A stretch of 64,000 nucleotides of DNA from Pseudonocardia autotrophica (GTDB taxonomy: Bacteria > Actinomycetota > Actinomycetes > Mycobacteriales > Pseudonocardiaceae). The DNA lies in NCBI RefSeq assembly GCF_000717175.1, contig NZ_JNYD01000011.1, positions 62,001-126,000 on the forward strand, in the 5' to 3' direction. A model generated the notes under the pieces. The model had not been told where the DNA came from and ran no database searches. It was given only the letters and a program-made list of their open reading frames with translations. The position numbers were made by a program, and so were the translations under genes. Position 1 is the stretch's first letter. Every line of letters begins with the position of its first letter. Shown in pieces: positions 50,770 through 57,985 of this stretch.

Positions 50770-52179
50770 ATGACCGAACACGCCATCCCCTACTACTGGT
50801 CGAGCGTCGACTGGCCCCGGTTCGTCGAGGACTACCCCCCGCCGCCGGCGTTCACCGGCGCCATGGCCTCGCTCTCGGACGAGGGGCTCCGCGAGCTGCA
50901 GGACCAGCGGTTCCGCGAGCGCGTCCGCGAGGCCTGGAACGTGCCGTTCTACAACGACCGCTGGCGCGCGGCCGGGCTGGAGCCCGGAGACGTCCGCGGA
51001 CTGGACGACATCGCGAAGATCCCCACGTTCACCAGCGGGGACCTCAAGCAGAGCATCGAGGACGAGCCGCCCTTCGGGTCGCACCAGAACTTCGCGCTGA
51101 AGGCGATGGCCTCGCCGCTCAAGATCCAGTCGAGCGGCGGGACGTCCGGGCTGCCGCGGCCGACCCTCTTCGACCCGGTGGCGTGGGAGGCCCAGGCGGT
51201 CCAGTTCGCGCGCGCCTTCCACGCCCAGGGCGGCCGGGTGGGGGACATCCTGCAGATCACGCTGACGAACAGCCTGGCGAACACGGCCTGGTGCTCGTCC
51301 ACGGCGGCGATGAACTGGTGCGGGATGGTCCCGCTCACGACCGGCTCGGGCGTGGTGACCCCCTCGAAGCGGCAGCTGGAGCTCGCCCGCGAGTGGGGCA
51401 CGGCGGGCTGGGTCGCGTTCGGCGAGTACCTGAAGATCCTGGCCGAGACGGCCGTGCGCGAGGGCGTCGACCTGCAGAAGGACCTGCGCACGAAGTTCGT
51501 CCACACCTACCTCGGCGTGGACGTCGAGGGCCATCTCCGCAAGCTGCTGTCCGACGCGTGGGGCTGCAAGGTGTTCGACAACTATGGGACCCACGAGGTG
51601 GGCCTGGTCGGGTTCGAGTGCCGGTCCCACGACGGCCTGCACGTCAACGACGACACCGCCGTCCTCGAGATCGCCGACCGCGGGACGGGGGACGTCGTCG
51701 GCGCCGGCGAGCCGGGGAACCTCGTCGTCACGAGCCTGCACCGCTCCGTCCCGCCGATCATCCGCTACGACCTCAAGGACCTCATGCGGGTGAGCGCCCG
51801 CGAGGCCTGCGGCTGTGGCCTGCGCACCACGAAGCTGTCCGGTTTCCTGGGTCGGTCCGACGAGATGGTCAAGCTCCGCGCGACCAGCGTGTACCCGCGC
51901 TCGGCGCAGGACGTCATCCAGGGCGACGCCCGCACGACCGGCGAGTTCCTCTGCATCGTCGAGACGGTGGGGCAGGGGCTGGCGTCCCGGGAGCGGATGC
52001 GTGTGCAGATCGAGACGCGCGGCGGGCAGGAGTCCGCGATCCGGGCCGACATGGTGAAGAAGCTGCACACCGCCTTCGGCGTCGCCGTCGACGTGGAGAT
52101 CGTCCCGTCGGGCTCACTGGCCTCCCGGACCGGACTGGGCGGCGAGGGCAAGGTCAAGCGGCTCCTGGACCTGCGTTGA
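50770..52179 (+). CDS. Phenylacetate-CoA ligase-like AMP-forming enzyme
   Basis: 469 aa. The phosphate-binding loop is SSGGTSGLPRPTLFD, followed by DNYGTHEVG (adenylate motif), GNLVVTSL with IRYDLKD (A8-like), and a C-terminal small domain ending GGEGKVKRLLDLR with the conserved Lys. PaaK-type ligases activate aromatic or cyclic acids as CoA thioesters, which fits an operon continuing with acyl-CoA dehydrogenase and thiolase. It probably performs the entry step. A 13-bp gap with GGAGAA precedes the ATG. Confidence 0.92.
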   Translation: MTEHAIPYYWSSVDWPRFVEDYPPPPAFTGAMASLSDEGLRELQDQRFRERVREAWNVPFYNDRWRAAGLEPGDVRGLDDIAKIPTFTSGDLKQSIEDEPPFGSHQNFALKAMASPLKIQSSGGTSGLPRPTLFDPVAWEAQAVQFARAFHAQGGRVGDILQITLTNSLANTAWCSSTAAMNWCGMVPLTTGSGVVTPSKRQLELAREWGTAGWVAFGEYLKILAETAVREGVDLQKDLRTKFVHTYLGVDVEGHLRKLLSDAWGCKVFDNYGTHEVGLVGFECRSHDGLHVNDDTAVLEIADRGTGDVVGAGEPGNLVVTSLHRSVPPIIRYDLKDLMRVSAREACGCGLRTTKLSGFLGRSDEMVKLRATSVYPRSAQDVIQGDARTTGEFLCIVETVGQGLASRERMRVQIETRGGQESAIRADMVKKLHTAFGVAVDVEIVPSGSLASRTGLGGEGKVKRLLDLR

Positions 52180-52181
52180 CG

Positions 52182-52964
52182 GTGCCGGCGCAGACGGATC
52201 TCTCCCCGGAGGCCCTGTTCCGCCTCGACGGCCGCGTGGCCGTCGTGACCGGGGCGTCCTCCGGGCTCGGCGTCGCCTTCGCGCGAGCCTTCGCCGCGGC
52301 CGGCGCCCGCGTCGTCGTCGCCGCCCGGCGGACGGCGCTGCTCGACCGGACGGTCGCCGACATCGAGGGCGCGGGCGGAGAGGCGATCGCGGTCCGGGCC
52401 GACGTCAGCGACCCCGGGCAGTGCCGGGCCGCCGTCGAGCACGCGTGTGACCGGCTGGGCGGTGTCGACATCCTGGTCAACAACGCAGGGGTCGGGACCG
52501 CGGTGCCCGCCACGCGGGAGACGCCCGAGGAGTTCCGCTCGGTCGTCGACGTCAACCTGTCCGGCGCGTACTGGATGGCCCAGGCCTGCGCGACGGTGAT
52601 GCCGGCGGGCAGCTCGATCATCAACATCTCCAGCGTCCTCGCTCTCACCACCGCCGCGCTCCCGCAGGCCGCGTACACCGCGAGCAAGGCCGGACTGATC
52701 GGGCTCACCCGCGACCTCGCCCAGCAGTGGGGCCCGCGGAAAGGCATCCGGGTCAACGCCATCGCGCCCGGATTCTTCGAGACCGAGATGACCGAGCAGT
52801 ACCACCCCGACTACGTCGACACCGTCCTCGCACCCCGCCTCCTGCTGGGACGGTTCGGCGTCCCGGCGGAGATCGCCGGCGTGGGCGTGTGGCTGGCCTC
52901 GTCCTCGGGCGGCTTCGTCACCGGCCAGACGATCGTCGTCGACGGCGGCATGTCGATCACCTGA
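52182..52964 (+). CDS. Short-chain dehydrogenase/reductase
   Basis: 260 aa from GTG two bases after the ligase stop. Cofactor loop TGASSGLGVAFARAF, NNAGVGTAVPA, catalytic Ser in NISSVLAL and YTASKAG (YxxxK), and C-terminal GFVTGQTIVVDGGMSIT, all classical SDR features. The Arg pair in VVAARRTA suggests NADP use. It would act as 3-hydroxyacyl-CoA or related alcohol dehydrogenase in the operon. Confidence 0.94.
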   Translation: MPAQTDLSPEALFRLDGRVAVVTGASSGLGVAFARAFAAAGARVVVAARRTALLDRTVADIEGAGGEAIAVRADVSDPGQCRAAVEHACDRLGGVDILVNNAGVGTAVPATRETPEEFRSVVDVNLSGAYWMAQACATVMPAGSSIINISSVLALTTAALPQAAYTASKAGLIGLTRDLAQQWGPRKGIRVNAIAPGFFETEMTEQYHPDYVDTVLAPRLLLGRFGVPAEIAGVGVWLASSSGGFVTGQTIVVDGGMSIT

Positions 52965-52993
52965 CGCTTACCGACTCACACTTGGAGAAGTGC

Positions 52994-53407
52994 ATGCAGG
53001 TCAACGGAATCCACGGCATCAACATCGCCGTCAAGGACCTCGACCAGTGGACCCGCCGGTACGAGGAGATCTTCGGACTCGAGGCGAAGCCGGTCGACGA
53101 GAGTGGCTTCGCGTTCCCCGGGCTGCGGGGCTCGAACTTCGACATCGGCGGCTTCCAGCTCAACCTCATCGCCAGTGTGGACGAGGGCACGTCGGTGAGC
53201 CGCTTCCTGGAGCGGCGCGGGGAGGGCGTCTTCCTCGTGTCGGTCGGAGTGCAGGATGTCGATGTGGCGACTCGTGAACTGCAGGAGAGCGGACTGACCC
53301 CCGTCCTGGGGGAGCCCGCCCGCGGTGAGGGTCACGCCGCGGTGAACTTCACCCACCCGCGGGACATGGCCGGGGTGCAGCTCGAGTTCATCGAAGTTCC
53401 GCGCTGA
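52994..53407 (+). CDS. VOC family protein (glyoxalase/extradiol-dioxygenase fold)
   Basis: 137 aa; the ATG sits behind TTGGAGAAG. Paired beta-alpha-beta modules: GIHGINIAVKDLDQWTRRYEEIFG and VFLVSVGVQDVDVATRELQESG, with possible metal ligands His8, Glu/Gln residues and FTHPRDMAGVQLEFIEV. Family members include methylmalonyl-CoA epimerase, which would suit a CoA-thioester pathway, but a bleomycin-resistance-like or other role is possible. It is the last structural gene before the TetR gene. Confidence 0.85.
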   Translation: MQVNGIHGINIAVKDLDQWTRRYEEIFGLEAKPVDESGFAFPGLRGSNFDIGGFQLNLIASVDEGTSVSRFLERRGEGVFLVSVGVQDVDVATRELQESGLTPVLGEPARGEGHAAVNFTHPRDMAGVQLEFIEVPR

Positions 53408-53451
53408 TCCCACGCTGATCGCACGCTGTGACTCCACCGGAGGGGGACGTC

Positions 53452-54141
53452 ATGCCCAAGGGCGCCGTGATGCAGGAAGAGCTGACGAAGGCCGCGACGA
53501 GGCTGTTCCAGGCCCGCGGTATCCGAGCGGTCACCCTGCAGGAGATCGCCGACGAGGTCGGCCTGACGAAGGCGGCCCTCTACCACTACTTCACGAACCG
53601 GGACGATCTCCTGCGGCACGTCTTCGGCGACTGGCTCAAACGCGACATCGAGAAACTCGACGCCGTCACCTCCGCGCCGGGGACGACGCGGGAGAGGCTG
53701 CGGCTCTACGTCCGGCACCACATCTCCTGCCTCACCGAGAACATCGAGCTCTACGGCTTGTCCTTCAGCGCCGAGTCCGAACTGCCCGACGAGGTGCGTG
53801 CGGAGTTCCGCAAGTTCAAGCGGGAGAGCGATCTCGTGGTCCAGGAGATCATTCGCGAGGGCATGCGCAATGGCGAATTCGTCAGCAGTGACGAGAACAT
53901 CACGGTCTTCGCGATCGACGGTATGTGCAACTGGTTGTGGAAATGGTACCGGTCGTCCGGGTCGCTGAGTCCGGACGAGATCGCCGACAGGTTCACCGAT
54001 CTAGTCCTCTACGGCCTTGCTTCGCGCGACGAGGAGCCTGTCGAGGGTCCGGGAGGTCGCACCCGGGAGGAGCTGATCCGCTATCACTCGCGGGCCATTC
54101 GATTCCACAGTGAGCGCATCGAGGCGCTCGCTGCCGAGTAG
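53452..54141 (+). CDS. TetR family transcriptional regulator
   Basis: 229 aa from ATG behind GGAGGGGG; an in-frame GTG eight codons earlier is less likely. The N-terminal HTH is TRLFQARGIRAVTLQEIADEVGLTKAALYHYFTNRDDLLRHVF, with a helical ligand domain after it (YVRHHISCLTENIELYGLSFSAESELP). It is the last gene in line with the catabolic operon and probably represses it, responding to a CoA thioester or the substrate. A possible operator is the GACTC dyad at 44713. Confidence 0.92.
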   Translation: MPKGAVMQEELTKAATRLFQARGIRAVTLQEIADEVGLTKAALYHYFTNRDDLLRHVFGDWLKRDIEKLDAVTSAPGTTRERLRLYVRHHISCLTENIELYGLSFSAESELPDEVRAEFRKFKRESDLVVQEIIREGMRNGEFVSSDENITVFAIDGMCNWLWKWYRSSGSLSPDEIADRFTDLVLYGLASRDEEPVEGPGGRTREELIRYHSRAIRFHSERIEALAAE

Positions 54142-54164
54142 CGGCCCGTTCACGTGATGGCGCC

Positions 54165-54410
54165 GTGAGGGAGGACGCGACACTTCCGGAATGGCTCGCC
54201 GCGGCGATCGGCGCCCTTGCGGACGGCGACCTCAACGGTTGGCTGGCCATGTTCGCCCCGGACGACGCCGTCGTTCGGGCCACCGGTCACCACAGGCGCC
54301 TCGACGGAGCACCCGTGACTCTGGACTACATCTGGTTCATCACGCGTCGGAACGGCAAGGTCACGCACCTGCAGGACCACGCGAACCCGCGTGCGGCGGA
54401 GCGGCGATGA
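54165..54410 (+). CDS. Truncated NTF2/SnoaL-like protein
   Basis: 81 aa from GTG. The start (LPEWLAAAIGALADGDLNGWLAMFAPDDAVV) and end (PVTLDYIWFITRRNGKVTHLQDHANP) match the first helices and final strands of an NTF2-like protein. The middle ~35 residues that should form the central helix and two strands are missing, joined at RATGHHRRLDGAPV. Normal members have 110-140 aa. The frame is kept, so it may be a recently deleted gene or a small derived form. GTG is close to the TetR stop. Confidence 0.5.
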   Translation: MREDATLPEWLAAAIGALADGDLNGWLAMFAPDDAVVRATGHHRRLDGAPVTLDYIWFITRRNGKVTHLQDHANPRAAERR

Positions 54411-54502
54411 CCAGGTTCGCCGGCGGCCGACGCGGGTACCTTCATGCGCGTCCGTACACGGCCCGGCCGGGACCCGCCGACGCAAGGATCGAGGAGATTC
54501 TC

Positions 54503-55024
54503 ATGCCGACGTCACGACCGTCCGGATCGGTGGGCCGCACAGCCGCAGGTTCTGATCGACCCACGGACTCCGGAGCCGAGAACTCCGGCGCCGAGGCGAT
54601 CCGCGGCGTCGTCGACGACGTGCGCGAGCTGTTCCAGCAGGAGCTGCGCACCGCGGGCTCCAACACCGAGGCGATCCGCGGTTTCGTCGACGAGATGCGC
54701 GAGCTGCTCCAGCACGAGCTGCGCACCGCGCAGGAGGAGTTGGCCGGCAAGGCGCGTACGGCCTTCGAGGGGGTGCTGTTCCTCGGCGCCGCCGTGGTGC
54801 TCGGGGCCCTGGCCGCCGGCACGTCCACGGTGCTGATCACGCGGATGCTGGAGAAGGTTCTCCCCCCGACGATGGCGGCCGCGGTCGTGACGGTCGTTCT
54901 CGCCGCGGCCGCCGGCGTGCTCGCCGTGATGGGGCTCGCGGAGGTCCGACGCGCGCTGCCGTTCGTTCCGGAGCGGGCCCTCGACGAGCTGCGCGAGGAG
55001 ATCCGCGAGGTGATGCCCGGCTGA
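54503..55024 (+). CDS. Phage-holin-superfamily-like membrane protein (DUF1469 type)
   Basis: 173 aa from ATG behind GAGGAG. A charged amphipathic N-terminal half contains a 25-residue internal repeat (AEAIRGVVDDVRELFQQEL and TEAIRGFVDEMRELLQHEL). Two membrane helices follow (VLFLGAAVVLGALAAGTSTVL and AAAVVTVVLAAAAGVLAVMG), and then a helical tail RALPFVPERALDELREEI. The arrangement matches actinobacterial holin-X/DUF1469 proteins, which are membrane-stress-type and not real lysis proteins. No phage genes are nearby. Confidence 0.78.
   Translation: MPTSRPSGSVGRTAAGSDRPTDSGAENSGAEAIRGVVDDVRELFQQELRTAGSNTEAIRGFVDEMRELLQHELRTAQEELAGKARTAFEGVLFLGAAVVLGALAAGTSTVLITRMLEKVLPPTMAAAVVTVVLAAAAGVLAVMGLAEVRRALPFVPERALDELREEIREVMPG
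54593..54742 (+). repeat. 75-bp tandem duplication inside the holin-like gene
   Basis: GAGGCGATCCGCGG begins at both 54593 and 54668, exactly 75 bp (25 codons) apart, with about nine-tenths of the bases shared through GAGCTGCGCACCGCG. It duplicates one amphipathic heptad-like segment. Confidence 0.85.
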
Positions 55025-55057
55025 GCGACCCCAGGCCGGCCGAGGAGCGTCCTCGCC

Positions 55058-55474
55058 CTACTTCGTCGAGTCCTTGGCGACCAGCACCTCGCCCTCGAGC
55101 CCGTCCGGGTCGCGGAAGAAGAGGCTGTGGACCCGACCGAAGTCGTTGACGGTGCCGTCGCTCGCTCCGGCGTCGACGAGTCGCCGGCGGATCGTCGCGA
55201 ACGCCTCGGGTGAGGCCGCCTGGAGGCCGACGTGATCGATACGGCCGCGGCCCCACATCGGTGTCTGGCGCCGGGCCTCGGTGTTCCCGGGGATGACGAA
55301 GATGTTCAGCTCGGTGTGGGGGCCGATGCGGATGACGGTCATCGTCTCGCGGCCGTCCTCGCCGTGCGGGCGGGTCGCGCCGACCTCGGCGTCGAAGACC
55401 TCGGAGTAGAAGCGTCCCAGGCGTTCGACGTCCTCGGAGATCCAGGCGATGTGGTTGATCCCGTCGAGCAACAC
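55058..55474 (-). CDS. VOC family protein (glyoxalase-like)
   Basis: 138 aa from GTG behind GGGGGACGG, giving LLDGINHIAWISEDVERLGRFYSEVF; an ATG 12 codons upstream is possible. The second module reads GRIDHVGLQAASPEAFATIRRRLVDAG, with ligand candidates His8, His near GRIDHVGL and Glu in LEGEVLV at the end. PDG in FFRDPDGLEGE is the usual VOC C-terminal signature. It could be a dioxygenase-fold lyase or a drug-binding protein; no pathway context. Confidence 0.85.
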   Translation of the reverse strand: MLLDGINHIAWISEDVERLGRFYSEVFDAEVGATRPHGEDGRETMTVIRIGPHTELNIFVIPGNTEARRQTPMWGRGRIDHVGLQAASPEAFATIRRRLVDAGASDGTVNDFGRVHSLFFRDPDGLEGEVLVAKDSTK

Positions 55475-55588
55475 TCCGTCCCCCTGTTCCTCGGTGTCGG
55501 AGCAGCGCATGTCAGGTCCGGGACGCGTCCTCGCCGCGATGGGGGTCGTCCTGGCGGTGTGCGTCGTACGGTTCCGCCCGGCAGAGGG

Positions 55589-55771
55589 TCAGCCACGCAG
55601 CCGGGTCTGATCCACCCAGGCGCTGACGTCGATGCCGTGCCGGGCAGCCATCTCGATGAGGTCCTCCAGGCGCGCCCGGTGCCGCGCCGCCTCGTACGGC
55701 TGATCGGCTTCGACGGCGGCGACGAGGCGCTCCTGGGCCGCCGTGATCTGTATCCGCAGCTCCTCGATCAC
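55589..55771 (-). CDS. Small helical protein, 60 aa
   Basis: Begins at GTG with GGAAGGAGGAAG upstream, a strong ribosome site. Sequence ELRIQITAAQERLVAAVEAD then EAARHRARLEDLIEMAARHG predicts two amphipathic helices forming a hairpin, ending DVSAWVDQTRLRG. No known domain. The tidy ribosome site and amphipathic pattern argue for a real gene. Confidence 0.6.
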   Translation of the reverse strand: MIEELRIQITAAQERLVAAVEADQPYEAARHRARLEDLIEMAARHGIDVSAWVDQTRLRG

Positions 55772-55833
55772 GATCGTCTTCCTCCTTCCGTGCGACGACG
55801 TGCGCGTTCACTGTCGCGGATTGCGGCGGGAGG

Positions 55834-56439
55834 TCAGTCGGAGCGTGCCGACTGCCGGACCAGCACGTACGACTCGGACCGAGGAACGGTCGTTCCGGCT
55901 CGTACCGCGGCGTCCGCCGGCAGTTCCTCGAGGAGGGCGTCCGCGCGGTCCGCCGCATCCTCGTCCGTCCAGGTGGTCACGAGCAGCAGGCTGCCGCTCT
56001 CCCGATCGACGAGCATCTCGGAGCTGCAGAGACCGGAGCCGGCGACCATACGGTGCAGGAGCTCGTCCCGGACGAAGGCCAGCCCGGCGTCGATCCTCGC
56101 CGGCTCGAGCTGCACACGGGTCATCCGCACCGCCGCACCCGGATCGGGAACCGCGGGTCGTTCGGCGCCGACGACCTCGAAGCTCTCGGCGACCAGCTCA
56201 CCACCCGCCGCCACCGCGGCGCTCTCACGGGCCCGGGTCAGGACGACCTCCGAGGATCGCTGCGGGTCGTCCCAGTAGGACACCGCGACGATGACGCCGC
56301 CCTCCCGGTCGACGAGCGTCGTCAGGCCCCGATTTCCGTCCACCGCCTCGACCGCACTCCGATCGGACTCCTCGATGCGGGCGACGCCGGAACCGACCTT
56401 GGCCCGCAACCCGAAGATGGTGTTGACCCGCGCGTACAT
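55834..56439 (-). CDS. Double ABM-like (ferredoxin-fold) protein
   Basis: 201 aa from ATG behind GAGGAGG. Two similar halves: YARVNTIFGLRAKVGSGVARI with VIVAVSYWDDPQRSSEVVLTRARE, and MTRVQLEPARIDAGLAFVRD with LLLVTTWTDEDAADRADALLEE. Each is a beta-alpha-beta ferredoxin-like unit of the antibiotic-biosynthesis-monooxygenase superfamily, so this is a fused dimer. The final strand SESYVLVRQSARSD completes the second half. Function unknown; possibly oxidative stress related. Confidence 0.75.
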   Translation of the reverse strand: MYARVNTIFGLRAKVGSGVARIEESDRSAVEAVDGNRGLTTLVDREGGVIVAVSYWDDPQRSSEVVLTRARESAAVAAGGELVAESFEVVGAERPAVPDPGAAVRMTRVQLEPARIDAGLAFVRDELLHRMVAGSGLCSSEMLVDRESGSLLLVTTWTDEDAADRADALLEELPADAAVRAGTTVPRSESYVLVRQSARSD

Positions 56440-56813
56440 CAAGAGCCTCCTCAGCGCCCCACCACGATGTGGGACCAGCTCACTGTCGCCCTTGAGTGCA
56501 CGCCTTCGACAGAAGGCGATAGACCCTCCTGATGTGCCGTGCACCACAGGACCGTGTGACACCCGGGGGGCCCGGGCGCACTCGGAGCCGACCTTCGGGG
56601 CGGCCGGCCCGCGTGGAGGGGGTTCTCGCGGACCGGCCACCGGGTGACGGCCCCAGGGCACGAGGCCGTCGCGGTCGGGTCGCATCCACGGATGCGGCGT
56701 TACCTGCCGTTGACCGACAGTTCGACCGCAGCGATCTCGACCGGCCGGATGTCGCCAGGTCAGGCTCGTGCGGTCCGCAACGCACGTTGTGGTTGAGCCT
56801 GCAATCGAAGGCG

Positions 56814-57014
56814 GACGTGTCGACAATCCTGGAACGCGGCGTTCCGTGGAACGGGCCGTTCTATCGCCGCAACGGCTTCCGTGATCTTCGTCGGGACGAG
56901 TGGAGCCCGGGCATGGAGGCGATCCGGGCCGCCGAGGCGCGCCACGGGCTGCGGGTCGACGCCCGCGTCTTCATGCGGCACGAACCGCCCCGCAGCGACC
57001 GGCCCGGCATGTAG
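56814..57014 (+). pseudogene. C-terminal remnant of a GNAT acetyltransferase gene
   Basis: The frame ends with VPWNGPFYRRNGFRDLRRDE, then SPGMEAIRAAEARHGLRVDA and RVFMRHEP, which match the last strand-helix-strand of GNAT proteins (typically VPWNxPFYxRLGF). The acetyl-CoA-binding loop and everything before are missing, and upstream sequence in the same frame is unrelated. The other bases of 56440-57146 contain no gene I can support. Confidence 0.55.
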
Positions 57015-57146
57015 GTCCGGATGGCCCGCCAGACCCGTCGGCTGCCGAGGTCGTGGCGTTCTCTCGCGACGTGCCCGAGATCGACCGGTTCCGGGGCCAC
57101 GCCGGCTCCCGGCGGGCGCCCGCCGCCTGCGCGGGGTCCCGGCTCC

Positions 57147-57905
57147 TCAGGCTTGGTCGTCGACGAGCTCGTGTGCGATGCGCTCGGCTGTGGTGGTCAG
57201 CCGGGCGACCCACTCGGGGAGCCGGTCGCGGCGGTAGCGCGCGGTGGGCAGCGCGATCGACAGGGCGGCACGGGCGGCGACTCCGCCGGCGGTCGGCGCG
57301 GGGATCGCGGCGCCGATCGCGGTCACCCCCGTCTCGGTCTTTCGGTCGTTGACCGCGAAGCCCCGCCGGCGGACCCGGCGCAGGTCGCGCAGGAGGGCGT
57401 CGACGTCGGCGACGGGTGAGCCCGCGCGCCCGTAGAGCGCGCGCACCCGGTCCTCGTCCAGGGTCGCTAGCACGGCCCGGCCGCCCGACGCCAGGTGCGC
57501 GGGCAGTACCCGTCCGGCCCGGTCGCCGACCCGCAGTACCTGGGTGCCCTCGGCCGACGCCACGAACCGTGCCTGGTCGCCCACCACGACGATCAGGTTC
57601 GTGGTCTCGTCGATCGCCTCGGTGAGGGCCTGCAGGTGCGGCAGCGCGATCCGGCGCAGCTCGGTGACCGGTTCGGGGGCCTCGACCCGCCGCAGCACCG
57701 GGCCGGCGACGTAGCGGCGGTCCTCGCGCTGCTCGGCGAAGTCGCGGTAGACCAGCATCGCGAGGAGGCGGTGCGCGGTCGACCGGGCCACCCCCAGCCG
57801 CTCCGCGGCCTCGCTGAGCCGCAGCGGCCCCTCCTGCGCCAGCAACGCCGCGAGGCGCAGGGCGTGGTCCACCGACTGGATGCCGTAGACCGGTCTGTTC
57901 TTCAC
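57147..57905 (-). CDS. IclR family transcriptional regulator
   Basis: 252 aa. N-terminal winged HTH (YGIQSVDHALRLAALLAQEGPLRLSEAAERLGVARSTAHRLLAML) and the C-terminal effector domain (LPAHLASGGRAVLATLDEDRVRALYG, RRRGFAVNDRKTETGVTAIGAAIP) are complete. IclR proteins commonly control aromatic and carboxylic-acid catabolism. It is divergent from a hydroxybenzoate-hydroxylase-like gene with 80 bp between, which makes that gene its likely target. Confidence 0.93.
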   Translation of the reverse strand: MKNRPVYGIQSVDHALRLAALLAQEGPLRLSEAAERLGVARSTAHRLLAMLVYRDFAEQREDRRYVAGPVLRRVEAPEPVTELRRIALPHLQALTEAIDETTNLIVVVGDQARFVASAEGTQVLRVGDRAGRVLPAHLASGGRAVLATLDEDRVRALYGRAGSPVADVDALLRDLRRVRRRGFAVNDRKTETGVTAIGAAIPAPTAGGVAARAALSIALPTARYRRDRLPEWVARLTTTAERIAHELVDDQA

Positions 57906-57985
57906 AGCGGAAGAGTAGCGATGCTCTGTGCAGAACGGCGGTAGCGTCCCGCGGCGAGAGGGACGCGCCGAGCGAGGAGAGTCGG

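Noticed and set aside
54503..55024. Prophage holin, hinting at a prophage
   Set aside because: The protein is of the actinobacterial holin-X/DUF1469 type, widespread outside phages, and no capsid, tail, endolysin or integrase gene is nearby.
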